Shown here in pieces: positions 49,521 to 57,041 of a DNA stretch of 64,000 nucleotides. This stretch comes from JANMES01 sp038329865. GTDB lineage: Bacteria; Planctomycetota; Phycisphaerae; Tepidisphaerales; Tepidisphaeraceae. Within the stretch, counting starts at the first letter, position 1; each line of letters starts with the position of its first letter. The notes under the pieces are model-generated. The model was not told where the DNA came from, searched no databases, and was given only the letters and a program-made list of their open reading frames with translations. The translations under genes and the position numbers were made by a program. Where the stretch lies: contig JBBQNK010000024.1 in assembly GCA_038329865.1 (NCBI GenBank), forward strand, positions 5,029-69,028. Direction: 5' to 3'.

Positions 49521-50639
49521 CTACCGATTCATTTCCATCGGCCGCGGTTCTTTCCGCAGGCCGCGAACGTCCTGCAGAAGTTCCTTGCGGAGGACGTACC
49601 GCACCGCCAATCCCATTCCATAGGCGATGGTCCAGAACTCGACCGGGTGAAAATAATGCAATCGGCGCGAGAGCCACCAGGCCGTCAGGCTCACCACGAT
49701 CAATTCCGCGGCGGCGACGCCGAAAAAGCTCAGCCACGGGCGCGATTCCAGAATGAAATCACGCTGCGTGCGGATGTAGCGGACGTGGAAAAGCATCGTC
49801 AGCGCCAGCGCGCAGCTGTACGCGAGGATGGCCGTTCGGATCAGGTGATCGGCATCAAAATACGCGCCGAACGTGCCTAGCCCGACGAACCAGCCGAAAA
49901 GCGAAACGAGAAGAAACTTGCTGATCGGCGACAATCGCGGATACGTGAAGTCGTACAGCCGGCTGAGGTGTTCCAGGTATCGGAACTGCTCCTTCAGCGA
50001 CAGTTTGGATTCGCCGTGCTGCCGGGCGGCGAAGTCGATCGGGATTTCCTTCACCTGCTTCACGCGGCACTTGCACATCAGTTCCAGCCCGATCTTGTAA
50101 CCGAGCGGAGTGATGTGCGTGGCGGATTGCAGCGTTGATTTTTTGAGCGCGAAGAAGCCGGACATCGGATCCTGCGTCCGACCCGCGAACGGCCGGGCGA
50201 GCAGCGTCGCGACCTTGCTGTTGATCTGCCGGAAGATGCCCCACTTGCCTTCGGTCGTCCCGCCGGCGACGTAGCGCGAGCCGATGACGAAGTCGGCCTC
50301 GTTCTTCTCCAGCGGCGCGATCAGCTCGGGCAATTTTTCCGGCGGGTGCTGCAGGTCGGCGTCCATCACGACGAGGATTTCGCCCAGCGCCGCCTGCAGG
50401 CCGAACAGCACCGCCCCGCCGAGGCCATTCTTCGGCTGCGTGCGGGTCATCAGGATCAGCGGGTACGTTTTCGCCAACTCCGCGCACACCTGCGGCGTGT
50501 TGTCTTTGCTGTTGTCATCGACGATCCGAATCTCGTACGACCGCCCCACCAGCGCCCGGCCGACGCGCTCGCACAGCGCCGGCAGGTTCGCGGCTTCGTT
50601 CAACGTGGGGACGATTATACTGATTTCAAAGGCGGTCAT
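49521..50639 (-). CDS. Polyprenyl-phosphate mannosyl/glucosyltransferase with GtrA-like membrane domain
   Basis: 372 aa. Residues 1-240 are a DPM1-like GT2 domain: ISIIVPTLNEAANLPALCER, RIVDDNSKDNTPQV, VVMDADLQHPPEKLPELIAP and GSRYVAGG. Residues ~245-360 contain four hydrophobic helices of GtrA type (PISKFLLVSLFGWFVGLGTF). It makes lipid-linked monosaccharide on the cytoplasmic face, possibly used by the GT-C-like proteins at 41-44 kb (inference). Confidence 0.92.
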   Translation of the reverse strand: MTAFEISIIVPTLNEAANLPALCERVGRALVGRSYEIRIVDDNSKDNTPQVCAELAKTYPLILMTRTQPKNGLGGAVLFGLQAALGEILVVMDADLQHPPEKLPELIAPLEKNEADFVIGSRYVAGGTTEGKWGIFRQINSKVATLLARPFAGRTQDPMSGFFALKKSTLQSATHITPLGYKIGLELMCKCRVKQVKEIPIDFAARQHGESKLSLKEQFRYLEHLSRLYDFTYPRLSPISKFLLVSLFGWFVGLGTFGAYFDADHLIRTAILAYSCALALTMLFHVRYIRTQRDFILESRPWLSFFGVAAAELIVVSLTAWWLSRRLHYFHPVEFWTIAYGMGLAVRYVLRKELLQDVRGLRKEPRPMEMNR

Positions 50640-50692
50640 GTGATGGTCTTATCGGCAAATCGGGGAGCGAACAATCGTCGATTCGAATCGAT

Positions 50693-51640
50693 TCATTCCT
50701 CCGGCGCTGCCGGGGGCAGCGGGCTGGCGCGGATGACGATCAGCACGCCCACGGCGATGACGGCCGCCATCACGTACAGGCGAATCGGCGGGATTTCGCC
50801 GAAAATCACGTACGCCAGCACGCCGGCGTAAATCACCTGGCTGAGGTTGATCGTGCTCACCGTCTGCCCGCGCAGGTGCTTGATCGAGTGGTTGAAGATC
50901 GAATGCCCGATGACCGTCGGCACAAGGCCGAGGCCGATCCACCGCAGCACTTCCGGCTGTGTCACCACCGGCCAGGGCAGGCGAACGGCGAACGCCGTGG
51001 CCAGGCAGATCAGCCCGGCGAATCCGTACACCGGCACGACGTACATCCACAAGCTCCTTCCGGCACCCGCACGACGGCCGAGCGCGAGGTAGAAGCAGAA
51101 AATCAACATCGAGACGAAGCAGATGATATCGCCGTGAAACGAGCCGTCGTTGAGGCGGATGCCCTGGCCCATCAGCGCAATCACGCCCGACATCGCGATC
51201 GTCGTGCCGATGATTTCTTTTTGGTTGATCCGTTCGCGGTTCACCAGAAACATGACGAACGGCAGTGCGACGGGCGAGAGATTCACAATCAGCGTTGCGT
51301 GGGCCGCGGGCGTCATCCGCGCACCGGCCGACCAGAGCATCATGTGCACCGCCAGCAGTATTGCCGCGGGCAGGGCGCGATAAAATTCTCTCGCCAGCAT
51401 CGGGCCGGCGAGTTTGGATCGAATCATGTCGCGCACCATCAACGGCGAGAGCACGGCGGCCGCGATCAGCAGCCGCATGCTCGAGACGATCATCGGATGC
51501 GTGGTGGCGGCCTTGAGAAAAAGCACGGATGTCGCACAAGCGAACACGCCCAAGTTCAGCAGCAGGTACTGCCCAGCCGTGCCCGACAGCGGCTTAGCCG
51601 GCGGAGCGTAATCGAGGATGGCGGGCGCCGTTTCGCTCAC
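50693..51640 (-). CDS. EamA/DMT superfamily transporter
   Basis: 315 aa from a GTG start overlapping the Rieske stop (GTGA). Ten predicted helices in two EamA repeats (LLLNLGVFACATSVLFLKAA..., ISMLIFCFYLALGRRAGAGR, STINLSQVIYAGVLAYVIFG). Small-molecule exporter of unknown substrate. Confidence 0.88.
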   Translation of the reverse strand: MSETAPAILDYAPPAKPLSGTAGQYLLLNLGVFACATSVLFLKAATTHPMIVSSMRLLIAAAVLSPLMVRDMIRSKLAGPMLAREFYRALPAAILLAVHMMLWSAGARMTPAAHATLIVNLSPVALPFVMFLVNRERINQKEIIGTTIAMSGVIALMGQGIRLNDGSFHGDIICFVSMLIFCFYLALGRRAGAGRSLWMYVVPVYGFAGLICLATAFAVRLPWPVVTQPEVLRWIGLGLVPTVIGHSIFNHSIKHLRGQTVSTINLSQVIYAGVLAYVIFGEIPPIRLYVMAAVIAVGVLIVIRASPLPPAAPEE

Positions 51641-51963
51641 GGCGTTGGGAGCTCCGCTTGCACCAGCGTCGGGTGATCCTTCCGCTCGAACAGACGCGTT
51701 TGATAGCTGCCGACCTTGCAGTTCGGCGAGTCGCGCAGCTCCCCGTTATCCAGCCGGAATGACCAGTAATGCCATGGGCAGACGGCAAACCCGTCCTCCA
51801 CAAACCCGCCGGCCAGGTTGCCGCCGGCGTGCGGGCAATAGTTATCGATGACAAACACCTTCCCGGTGTTGAGGAAGACCGCCAGCTGAAAGCCGTCGAT
51901 TTCGACGTACTTTCCCTCGCCTTCCTTCAATTCCTGCAATTCGCAAAGGCTCGTCCAGCTCAT
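51637..51963 (-). CDS. Rieske [2Fe-2S] protein (NirD-like)
   Basis: 108 aa soluble ferredoxin-like Rieske protein. The cluster ligands are C43-P-H45 (NYCPHAGG) and C62-P-W-H65 (AVCPWHYWSF). Length and lack of a membrane anchor match the small nitrite-reductase or dioxygenase-type Rieske components. No partner reductase or oxygenase is encoded nearby; it is translationally coupled to the EamA gene. Confidence 0.92.
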   Translation of the reverse strand: MSWTSLCELQELKEGEGKYVEIDGFQLAVFLNTGKVFVIDNYCPHAGGNLAGGFVEDGFAVCPWHYWSFRLDNGELRDSPNCKVGSYQTRLFERKDHPTLVQAELPTP

Positions 51964-52097
51964 ATCCTCCGAGGATAAGATGCCGAATCGGTTCCGACAA
52001 CGCCCGCCCCATCACCCGTTTGATTTTCCCGCCCTTTCCCTGCACACTATCCGCCCCGTGACGGTTTTCACTTACTTTTTTGACAAGGATTGAAATC

Positions 52098-53216
52098 ATG
52101 GCAGTAGATAAGAGCGTAGGCACCGATTCGCTGGCGATCGCCAAGAAGCAGGAATACCTGGGCAAGAAATTCCGCATCGCCTTCATCGGCTGCGGCGGCA
52201 TCGCCGGGACGCACATCAACGCGCTCAAAACCATGCCCGACGTCGAGATCGTCGCTGGCGTGGATATCGACCCGGCCCGCCTTACCAATATGGAAGAAAA
52301 GCACGGCGTGACCAGTCTCTACAAAGACTGGAAGACCATGCTCAAGGAAGTGCGGCCCGACGCGGTCAGCGTCTGCACCCCCAACGGCGTGCACATGCAG
52401 CCGACGATCGACGCGCTCAACGCCGGCTGCCATGTCATCGTCGAAAAGCCGATGGCCATGAACCCCGCCGAGTGCGTGAAGATGATCGACGCGGCCAAGA
52501 AGAATAAGAAGAAGCTCACCATCGGCTTCCAATACCGCTATCACCCCAGCAGCCAGTTCCTGAAGAAGGCCGCCGACGCCGGCGAGTTCGGCGACATCAT
52601 GTTCGTCAAGTGCCAGGCGCTTCGCCGCCGCGGCATTCCGAACTGGGGCGTGTTCGGCCAGAAAAAACTGCAAGGCGGCGGGCCGATGATTGACATCGGC
52701 GTGCACGTGATCGAAATGGCCCACTACGTAATGGGCAGCCCGCGCCCCGTCGCCGCCACCGGCAACTGCTGGACATACCTGGGCGACAAGCCGAACAAGA
52801 AAATCGTCAGCACCTGGCCCGACTGGGATTACAAGACTTACACGGTCGAAGATCTGGCCATCGGGTCGATCCGCTTCGACAACGGCGCGATCCTGCACAT
52901 CGAGGCGATGTTCGCCGGGCATATCGAGAAGGACGTCTGGAACTTCAACCTCATGGGCACCAAGGGCGGCGCCAACTGGGACCCGCCGCAAGTCTACTCC
53001 GACCGCCTCGGCCACATGACCAACACCAGCCCCGGCTTCCTGCCCGGCACGGATTTCGGCGCGATGTTCAAGATCAAGCTCCGAAACTTCATCGACTCGG
53101 CCACCATCGGCACTCCGCAGGAAGCCCCCGGCGAAGCGGGTTTAGCGGTGCAGAAAATCCTCTCCGGCGTCTACTCCTCAGCGGCGCAGGGTGGGAAGGA
53201 ATTTTTGATTAAGTAA
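52098..53216 (+). CDS. Gfo/Idh/MocA family oxidoreductase (1)
   Basis: 372 aa from the ATG at 52098, AAGGA nine bases upstream. NAD(P)-binding RIAFIGCGGIAGTHINAL, catalytic-region EKPMAMN and GGGPMIDIGVHVIEMAHYVM are typical. No signal peptide. The family oxidises sugars or inositols; the second member lies at 53899-55092. Followed by a terminator hairpin (AGCCTCCGAAG-AAC-TTCTTCGGAGGCT). Confidence 0.9.
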   Translation: MAVDKSVGTDSLAIAKKQEYLGKKFRIAFIGCGGIAGTHINALKTMPDVEIVAGVDIDPARLTNMEEKHGVTSLYKDWKTMLKEVRPDAVSVCTPNGVHMQPTIDALNAGCHVIVEKPMAMNPAECVKMIDAAKKNKKKLTIGFQYRYHPSSQFLKKAADAGEFGDIMFVKCQALRRRGIPNWGVFGQKKLQGGGPMIDIGVHVIEMAHYVMGSPRPVAATGNCWTYLGDKPNKKIVSTWPDWDYKTYTVEDLAIGSIRFDNGAILHIEAMFAGHIEKDVWNFNLMGTKGGANWDPPQVYSDRLGHMTNTSPGFLPGTDFGAMFKIKLRNFIDSATIGTPQEAPGEAGLAVQKILSGVYSSAAQGGKEFLIK

Positions 53217-53241
53217 GAATTGCCTGATTCGATTTACAACC

Positions 53242-53276
53242 AAAGAGCCTCCGAAGAACTTCTTCGGAGGCTTTTG
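53242..53276. terminator. Terminator between oxidoreductase 1 and a convergent lipoprotein gene
   Basis: AGCCTCCGAAGAA/TTCTTCGGAGGCT with a very short loop, followed by TTTTGTGTTT on the plus strand. It serves the plus-strand gene and may also serve the minus-strand gene ending at 53293. Confidence 0.85.
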
Positions 53277-53292
53277 TGTTTGATGGCGTGAG

Positions 53293-53859
53293 TTACTTGG
53301 CCAGTGGCGGAGCAAAATCAGGGTCATCGGGGAAGATTTCTCTCACGATGCTTCGCAATTTTTGCAGGCCTTGTCTTGTGAAAACCGGCTCGCCATTGGA
53401 TTCTTCGCCCGCTTTGTCGTGGACGACGACTTCGATGTTGTGGCAATGAAAACAAATCTGTGCAGTCACGCGATTCGCGCCTTGGATGAATTCAATTTGC
53501 ACGCCCGGTTCAAAACAGAAAACGCCGCCGTCTGAATACGTGCGGGGATCGCGCATCACCGCCGTTAGCCTTTTCGACATTTCGGGTTTCAGAACGACGA
53601 CTGGTCCGTACACAATTGTAGTTTTCGTGCCTTCATTCGCATTGCCGTACTTGATCGACATTCGCTTCGCTTCAATGCGAGTCGCGCCGAGCAGCACGCG
53701 TTCTGTACGGGCGGTGAACACTCCGCTGCGAACGGATGAGTGAGAACTATTTCCGGGTGGATTTTCTGACGTCACCTTTTCACTTACAGGTGAACATCCG
53801 ATGTACACGAGGCCCAACCCTGTCGCCAACAATGCGCGTGCCACGACTTGATTCAGCAT
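53293..53859 (-). CDS. Lipoprotein of unknown function
   Basis: 188 aa; lipoprotein signal (ALLATGLGLVYIGCSP; lipobox YIGC). The mature part has TARTERVLLGATRIEAKRMS and a paired-cysteine motif CFHCHN near residue 137 that resembles metal-binding or redox-active sites. No domain assignment. Codon use is normal. Confidence 0.65.
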   Translation of the reverse strand: MLNQVVARALLATGLGLVYIGCSPVSEKVTSENPPGNSSHSSVRSGVFTARTERVLLGATRIEAKRMSIKYGNANEGTKTTIVYGPVVVLKPEMSKRLTAVMRDPRTYSDGGVFCFEPGVQIEFIQGANRVTAQICFHCHNIEVVVHDKAGEESNGEPVFTRQGLQKLRSIVREIFPDDPDFAPPLAK

Positions 53860-53898
53860 GGTCAGTCCCTCGAAAAAGTTCGATCGGTATTCAATTCC

Positions 53899-55092
53899 TT
53901 ACTTAATCTCACTCACCTTCACCGCCGCCCGGTTCTTCGCTGCGAGCATGGACGCCGCCAGCACGCATTGCGTCTTCCACGCGTCGTCGAAATTCGCCAG
54001 CGGCACGGTCGGCTTTTTGCCGGCCAGCGCCTGCAGGATGTCGTACGCCTGGTTGATGAACGTGTGCTCATACCCGCCCGGGTGCGCGGCAGGCCACCAG
54101 GCGTTGGCGTAGGGATGAGCGCCGGGGACGCTGGCGGGGATGTGCTGCCAGCCCTGCACCTTGATGGGCAGCGTGGCGTCGTAGTAGTTGAGGTAGTTGA
54201 GGTCTTCGAAGTTGAACATCAGCGAGCCCTTCTCGCCGTTGATCTCCAGGCCGTTCTTGTTGTGGTTGCCGGTGGCGAATCTCGTGGACTCGAACGTGCC
54301 GATCGCGCCGCTCTTCATGCGGGCGAGGAAGAGGACCGCGTCATCAACAGTGACTTTCCCCTTCTTCCCGCCGCCCTTGGCGCCGCTGGCGATGCCGGGG
54401 CCGGATTGGCCGGTGAGGATCGTGCGCTCCTTCACGAACGTCTTGCTGATCGCGCCGGTGATTTCTTCGAACTCGTCGCCGGTGATGAAGCGGGCCATAT
54501 CGATAATGTGTGCGCCCAGGTCGCCGTGCGAGCCAGAGCCGGCCGCCTTCTCGTCGAACCTCCAGATCAGCGGCACGCTCGGGTGCGCCCACCCCTGCAG
54601 GTAGTACGCGCGGATGTGATACACCCGCCCGATCCGCCCTTCCTTCACCAACTGATGCGCCAGCGCCACGGCCGGCACGCGGCGGTAGCTGTAGCTGACA
54701 AACGTCTGGCACTTCTTCGCTTTCTTCGCGGCCGCCACCATCTCCCGCGCGTCATCCAGCGACGCCGCTAGCGGCTTCTCGCACAGAACGTGCTTGCCGG
54801 CTTCCAGCGCGGCGATCGTCATGTCCTTGTGCTGATTGTTCGGCGTGCCGACGTCTACGAGGTCGATCTCCGGATCGGTGACCGCCGCCTGCCAATCAGT
54901 GGATGATTTCAGCCAGCCCCAACGGTCCGCGAACGCCTTGAGGTCCGTCGCGTTGCGCCCGACGACGGTGTGCATGATCGGATGCTTCGTCACGTCGAAA
55001 AATTTATCGACCTTGAGATACGCATTGCTATGCGCCCGGCCCATGAAGCGGTAGCCGATCATGCAGACATTGACGTTCGAACTCTTGGCCAT
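53899..55092 (-). CDS. Gfo/Idh/MocA family oxidoreductase (2)
   Basis: 397 aa. Nucleotide-binding VCMIGYRFMGRAHSNAYLKV, CEKPLAASLDDAREM, HGDLGAHIIDMARFITG. No signal peptide. The motifs around the active site differ from the first member (GSHGDLGAHIID versus GGGPMIDIGVHVI), so the two probably act on different polyols. Common in multiple copies in planctomycetes. Confidence 0.9.
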   Translation of the reverse strand: MAKSSNVNVCMIGYRFMGRAHSNAYLKVDKFFDVTKHPIMHTVVGRNATDLKAFADRWGWLKSSTDWQAAVTDPEIDLVDVGTPNNQHKDMTIAALEAGKHVLCEKPLAASLDDAREMVAAAKKAKKCQTFVSYSYRRVPAVALAHQLVKEGRIGRVYHIRAYYLQGWAHPSVPLIWRFDEKAAGSGSHGDLGAHIIDMARFITGDEFEEITGAISKTFVKERTILTGQSGPGIASGAKGGGKKGKVTVDDAVLFLARMKSGAIGTFESTRFATGNHNKNGLEINGEKGSLMFNFEDLNYLNYYDATLPIKVQGWQHIPASVPGAHPYANAWWPAAHPGGYEHTFINQAYDILQALAGKKPTVPLANFDDAWKTQCVLAASMLAAKNRAAVKVSEIK

Positions 55093-55353
55093 GCGAACCC
55101 TCCACGGATTTTTGAAAAAAGTGTGGCGGCAATTTAACAGCGGGTGCGAAGGTTGGAAAGCGACGACGGATTGCGAAGTGAAGTGAGGCGGATTATTTCA
55201 GTTATTTAAACGATCGGACGATCCTGGACAATTTTTGGACGATCGTAATTCCAGTCATCGCTCAGCAAAGCCTTGCCGGCCGGACAGAGCGCTTGCGAAG
55301 GCAAAGGCCGTTTCGACCAGGTGATTAAAATAGCGTATCATTCCCCGCTCACC
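55093..55353. other. 261-base divergent region between oxidoreductase 2 and glycerate kinase
   Basis: Contains an imperfect inverted repeat ACGATCGGACGATCC...GGACGATCGT (about 55209-55250). No promoter was clear by eye. Nothing else recognised. Confidence 0.5.
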
Positions 55354-56493
55354 ATGAAAATCGTCCTCGCCCCCGACAAATTCAAAGGCTGTCTCACCGC
55401 GTCGCAGGTGGCTGACGCGATGGCGCTCGGAGTGCGGGCGGCAAAGCCGGACGCGACGATCGACGCCTGCCCAATCGCCGACGGCGGCGAGGGTTTCGTG
55501 GAGACGATGATCCGCGCCACGGGTGGCCGGCTGGAGACGCGGCGCGTCACCGGGCCGCTGCCGGAGATGAAAGTGGATGCGGTCTTCGGGCTGCTACCGG
55601 CTGAAGCCGGCAGACCGCCGACGGCGGTGATCGAGATGGCGGCGGCGGCGGGGTTGGCTCAGCTCTCGCCCGGCGAACGAAATCCGATGAACACCACCAC
55701 CTTCGGCGTGGGCGAATTGATGCGGGCGGCAATCGAGCTCGGCTGCCGACGGATCCTGCTCGGCATCGGCGGGAGCGCGACAGTCGACGGCGGCATCGGC
55801 TGCGCGCAGGCTACCGGCCACACGATCGTGCTGGCGGACGGCGAGCCGGTTTCTCCGTCCGAGCCGCTAGTCGGCGCGGATCTGGAGCGCGTCGTGCTCA
55901 TCAAACGTCACCGCGGCGAAATCACCGACGGCGTGGAGATCATCACCGCGTGCGACGTGACCAACCCGCTGGCCGGCCCCAACGGCGCGGCGCCGATCTT
56001 CGGCCCGCAGAAAGGTGCGACGCCAGAGCAAGTCGAACAACTCGACCGCTGGCTGCGCGAGCTGGCCGTCCGCTGCGGCAAGCAGGCCGAGGCCGATACG
56101 CCCGGCGCCGGCGCCGCCGGCGGGCTCGGATTCGGCCTTCTCGCGTTTTTCGGCGCGAAACTGCAGAGCGGAATCGACGTCGTCTTGAACGCTACGAACT
56201 TAAAGCAACGCCTCGCCGGGGCCGATCTCTGCATCACCGGCGAAGGCCGGCTCGACTCGCAAAGCATCGACGGCAAAGCCGTCGGCGGCGTCGCGAAACT
56301 CTGCGGAGAACTGAAGATTCCGTGCGTCGCGATCGCGGGATCGGTGCAGGACAAGATCGATTTTGCGGCGATTGGATTGTGTGGCGCTGCAGGAATTCGA
56401 ACGCCGGAGATGACGCTGGACTATGCGATGACAAATGCGCATGGGCTGATCGAAGAGGCGACAAAGCGTTTCGTGCAATGGCGAGATTTTTGA
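55354..56493 (+). CDS. Glycerate kinase
   Basis: 379 aa from the ATG at 55354. Glycerate kinase type-1 (GarK/GlxK family) markers: MKIVLAPDKFKGCLTASQVA, DACPIADGGEGFVETM, GIGGSATVDGGIGCAQATGH and TGEGRLDSQSIDGKAVGGVA. It phosphorylates glycerate to 2-phosphoglycerate. Codons 82-87 (LPAEAG) are encoded by the REP-like CCGGCTGAAGCCGG at 55597-55610. Confidence 0.92.
   Translation: MKIVLAPDKFKGCLTASQVADAMALGVRAAKPDATIDACPIADGGEGFVETMIRATGGRLETRRVTGPLPEMKVDAVFGLLPAEAGRPPTAVIEMAAAAGLAQLSPGERNPMNTTTFGVGELMRAAIELGCRRILLGIGGSATVDGGIGCAQATGHTIVLADGEPVSPSEPLVGADLERVVLIKRHRGEITDGVEIITACDVTNPLAGPNGAAPIFGPQKGATPEQVEQLDRWLRELAVRCGKQAEADTPGAGAAGGLGFGLLAFFGAKLQSGIDVVLNATNLKQRLAGADLCITGEGRLDSQSIDGKAVGGVAKLCGELKIPCVAIAGSVQDKIDFAAIGLCGAAGIRTPEMTLDYAMTNAHGLIEEATKRFVQWRDF
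55597..55610. repeat. REP-like unit within glycerate kinase
   Basis: CCGGCTGAAGCCGG with flanking CTGC and CAG, in frame. It is the same core as the intergenic palindrome at 11020-11037 near rnpB. Confidence 0.6.
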
Positions 56494-56504
56494 CTTGGGA
56501 GCTT

Positions 56505-56530
56505 GCCCCCGGGTGTGATCACCCGGGTCT
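56505..56530. repeat. REP palindrome flanking the RAYT-like gene (5' side)
   Basis: CCCGGGTG-TGAT-CACCCGGG followed by TCTAAAT; the block is CTTGCCCCCGGGTGTGATCA then CCCGGGTCT. It lies between glycerate kinase and the HUH-type gene and has the same layout as the hairpin on the other side. Confidence 0.8.
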
Positions 56531-56543
56531 AAATGGGGTGGCA

Positions 56544-57041
56544 ATGAGTACTTTGGCGATCATGTACACGATCACAACGTACGGCGTGTGGCTCCAAGGC
56601 GATTCGCGCGGATGGGTGAAAAATGGGATTGTGTTCCCGGTCAATCCGCCTCTGCAAGCGCGCAACCGGGCGATCATGAAGCATCCTCCATTCTACTTTG
56701 ACAAGCAGATTCGACCTGAGGTTGGCTCAGCGATGTGTGAGGCGCTCACTTCGCGACTGGGCATCGTCGTACTCGCGATGTGCGTGCAAGCCTGGCACTC
56801 GCATTTCGTCACCGCCGCGACGCGCGATGGCGTTGAGGAGGTGGTGAAGTGCGCGAAGGACGCGGTACGTTGGAAACTCCTCCTCGATCGTCCCATCTGG
56901 GGCGACGGATACGACAAGCGGTTCTGCTTCGACAACGATTCAGTACGAACCCGCATCCGCTACGTCGAGCGACACAATGAACGAGACGGCCTGCCCCAAA
57001 AACATTGGTCCTTCATCAAAAGTTACCGCGACGTCATTTAG
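56544..57041 (+). CDS. REP-associated tyrosine transposase-like protein (RAYT/Y1, HUH)
   Basis: 165 aa from the ATG at 56544 (a second ATG at 56562 is possible). The layout is that of Y1/RAYT-type proteins: beta strand YTITTYGVWLQGD, an HxH-type pair in VLAMCVQAWHSHFVTAA that would be the metal-binding HUH-like motif, WGDGYDKRFCFDN and RIRYVERHNERDGLP late in the sequence. It is slightly short. The pairing with palindromes on both sides is the classic REP/RAYT arrangement. Sequence identity with known RAYTs is not established here; confidence is moderate. Confidence 0.6.
   Translation: MSTLAIMYTITTYGVWLQGDSRGWVKNGIVFPVNPPLQARNRAIMKHPPFYFDKQIRPEVGSAMCEALTSRLGIVVLAMCVQAWHSHFVTAATRDGVEEVVKCAKDAVRWKLLLDRPIWGDGYDKRFCFDNDSVRTRIRYVERHNERDGLPQKHWSFIKSYRDVI

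Noticed and set aside
55950..56543. Upstream part of the long frame ending at 57041
   Set aside because: It overlaps glycerate kinase in another frame and is Arg-rich; the RAYT-like part begins at 56544.
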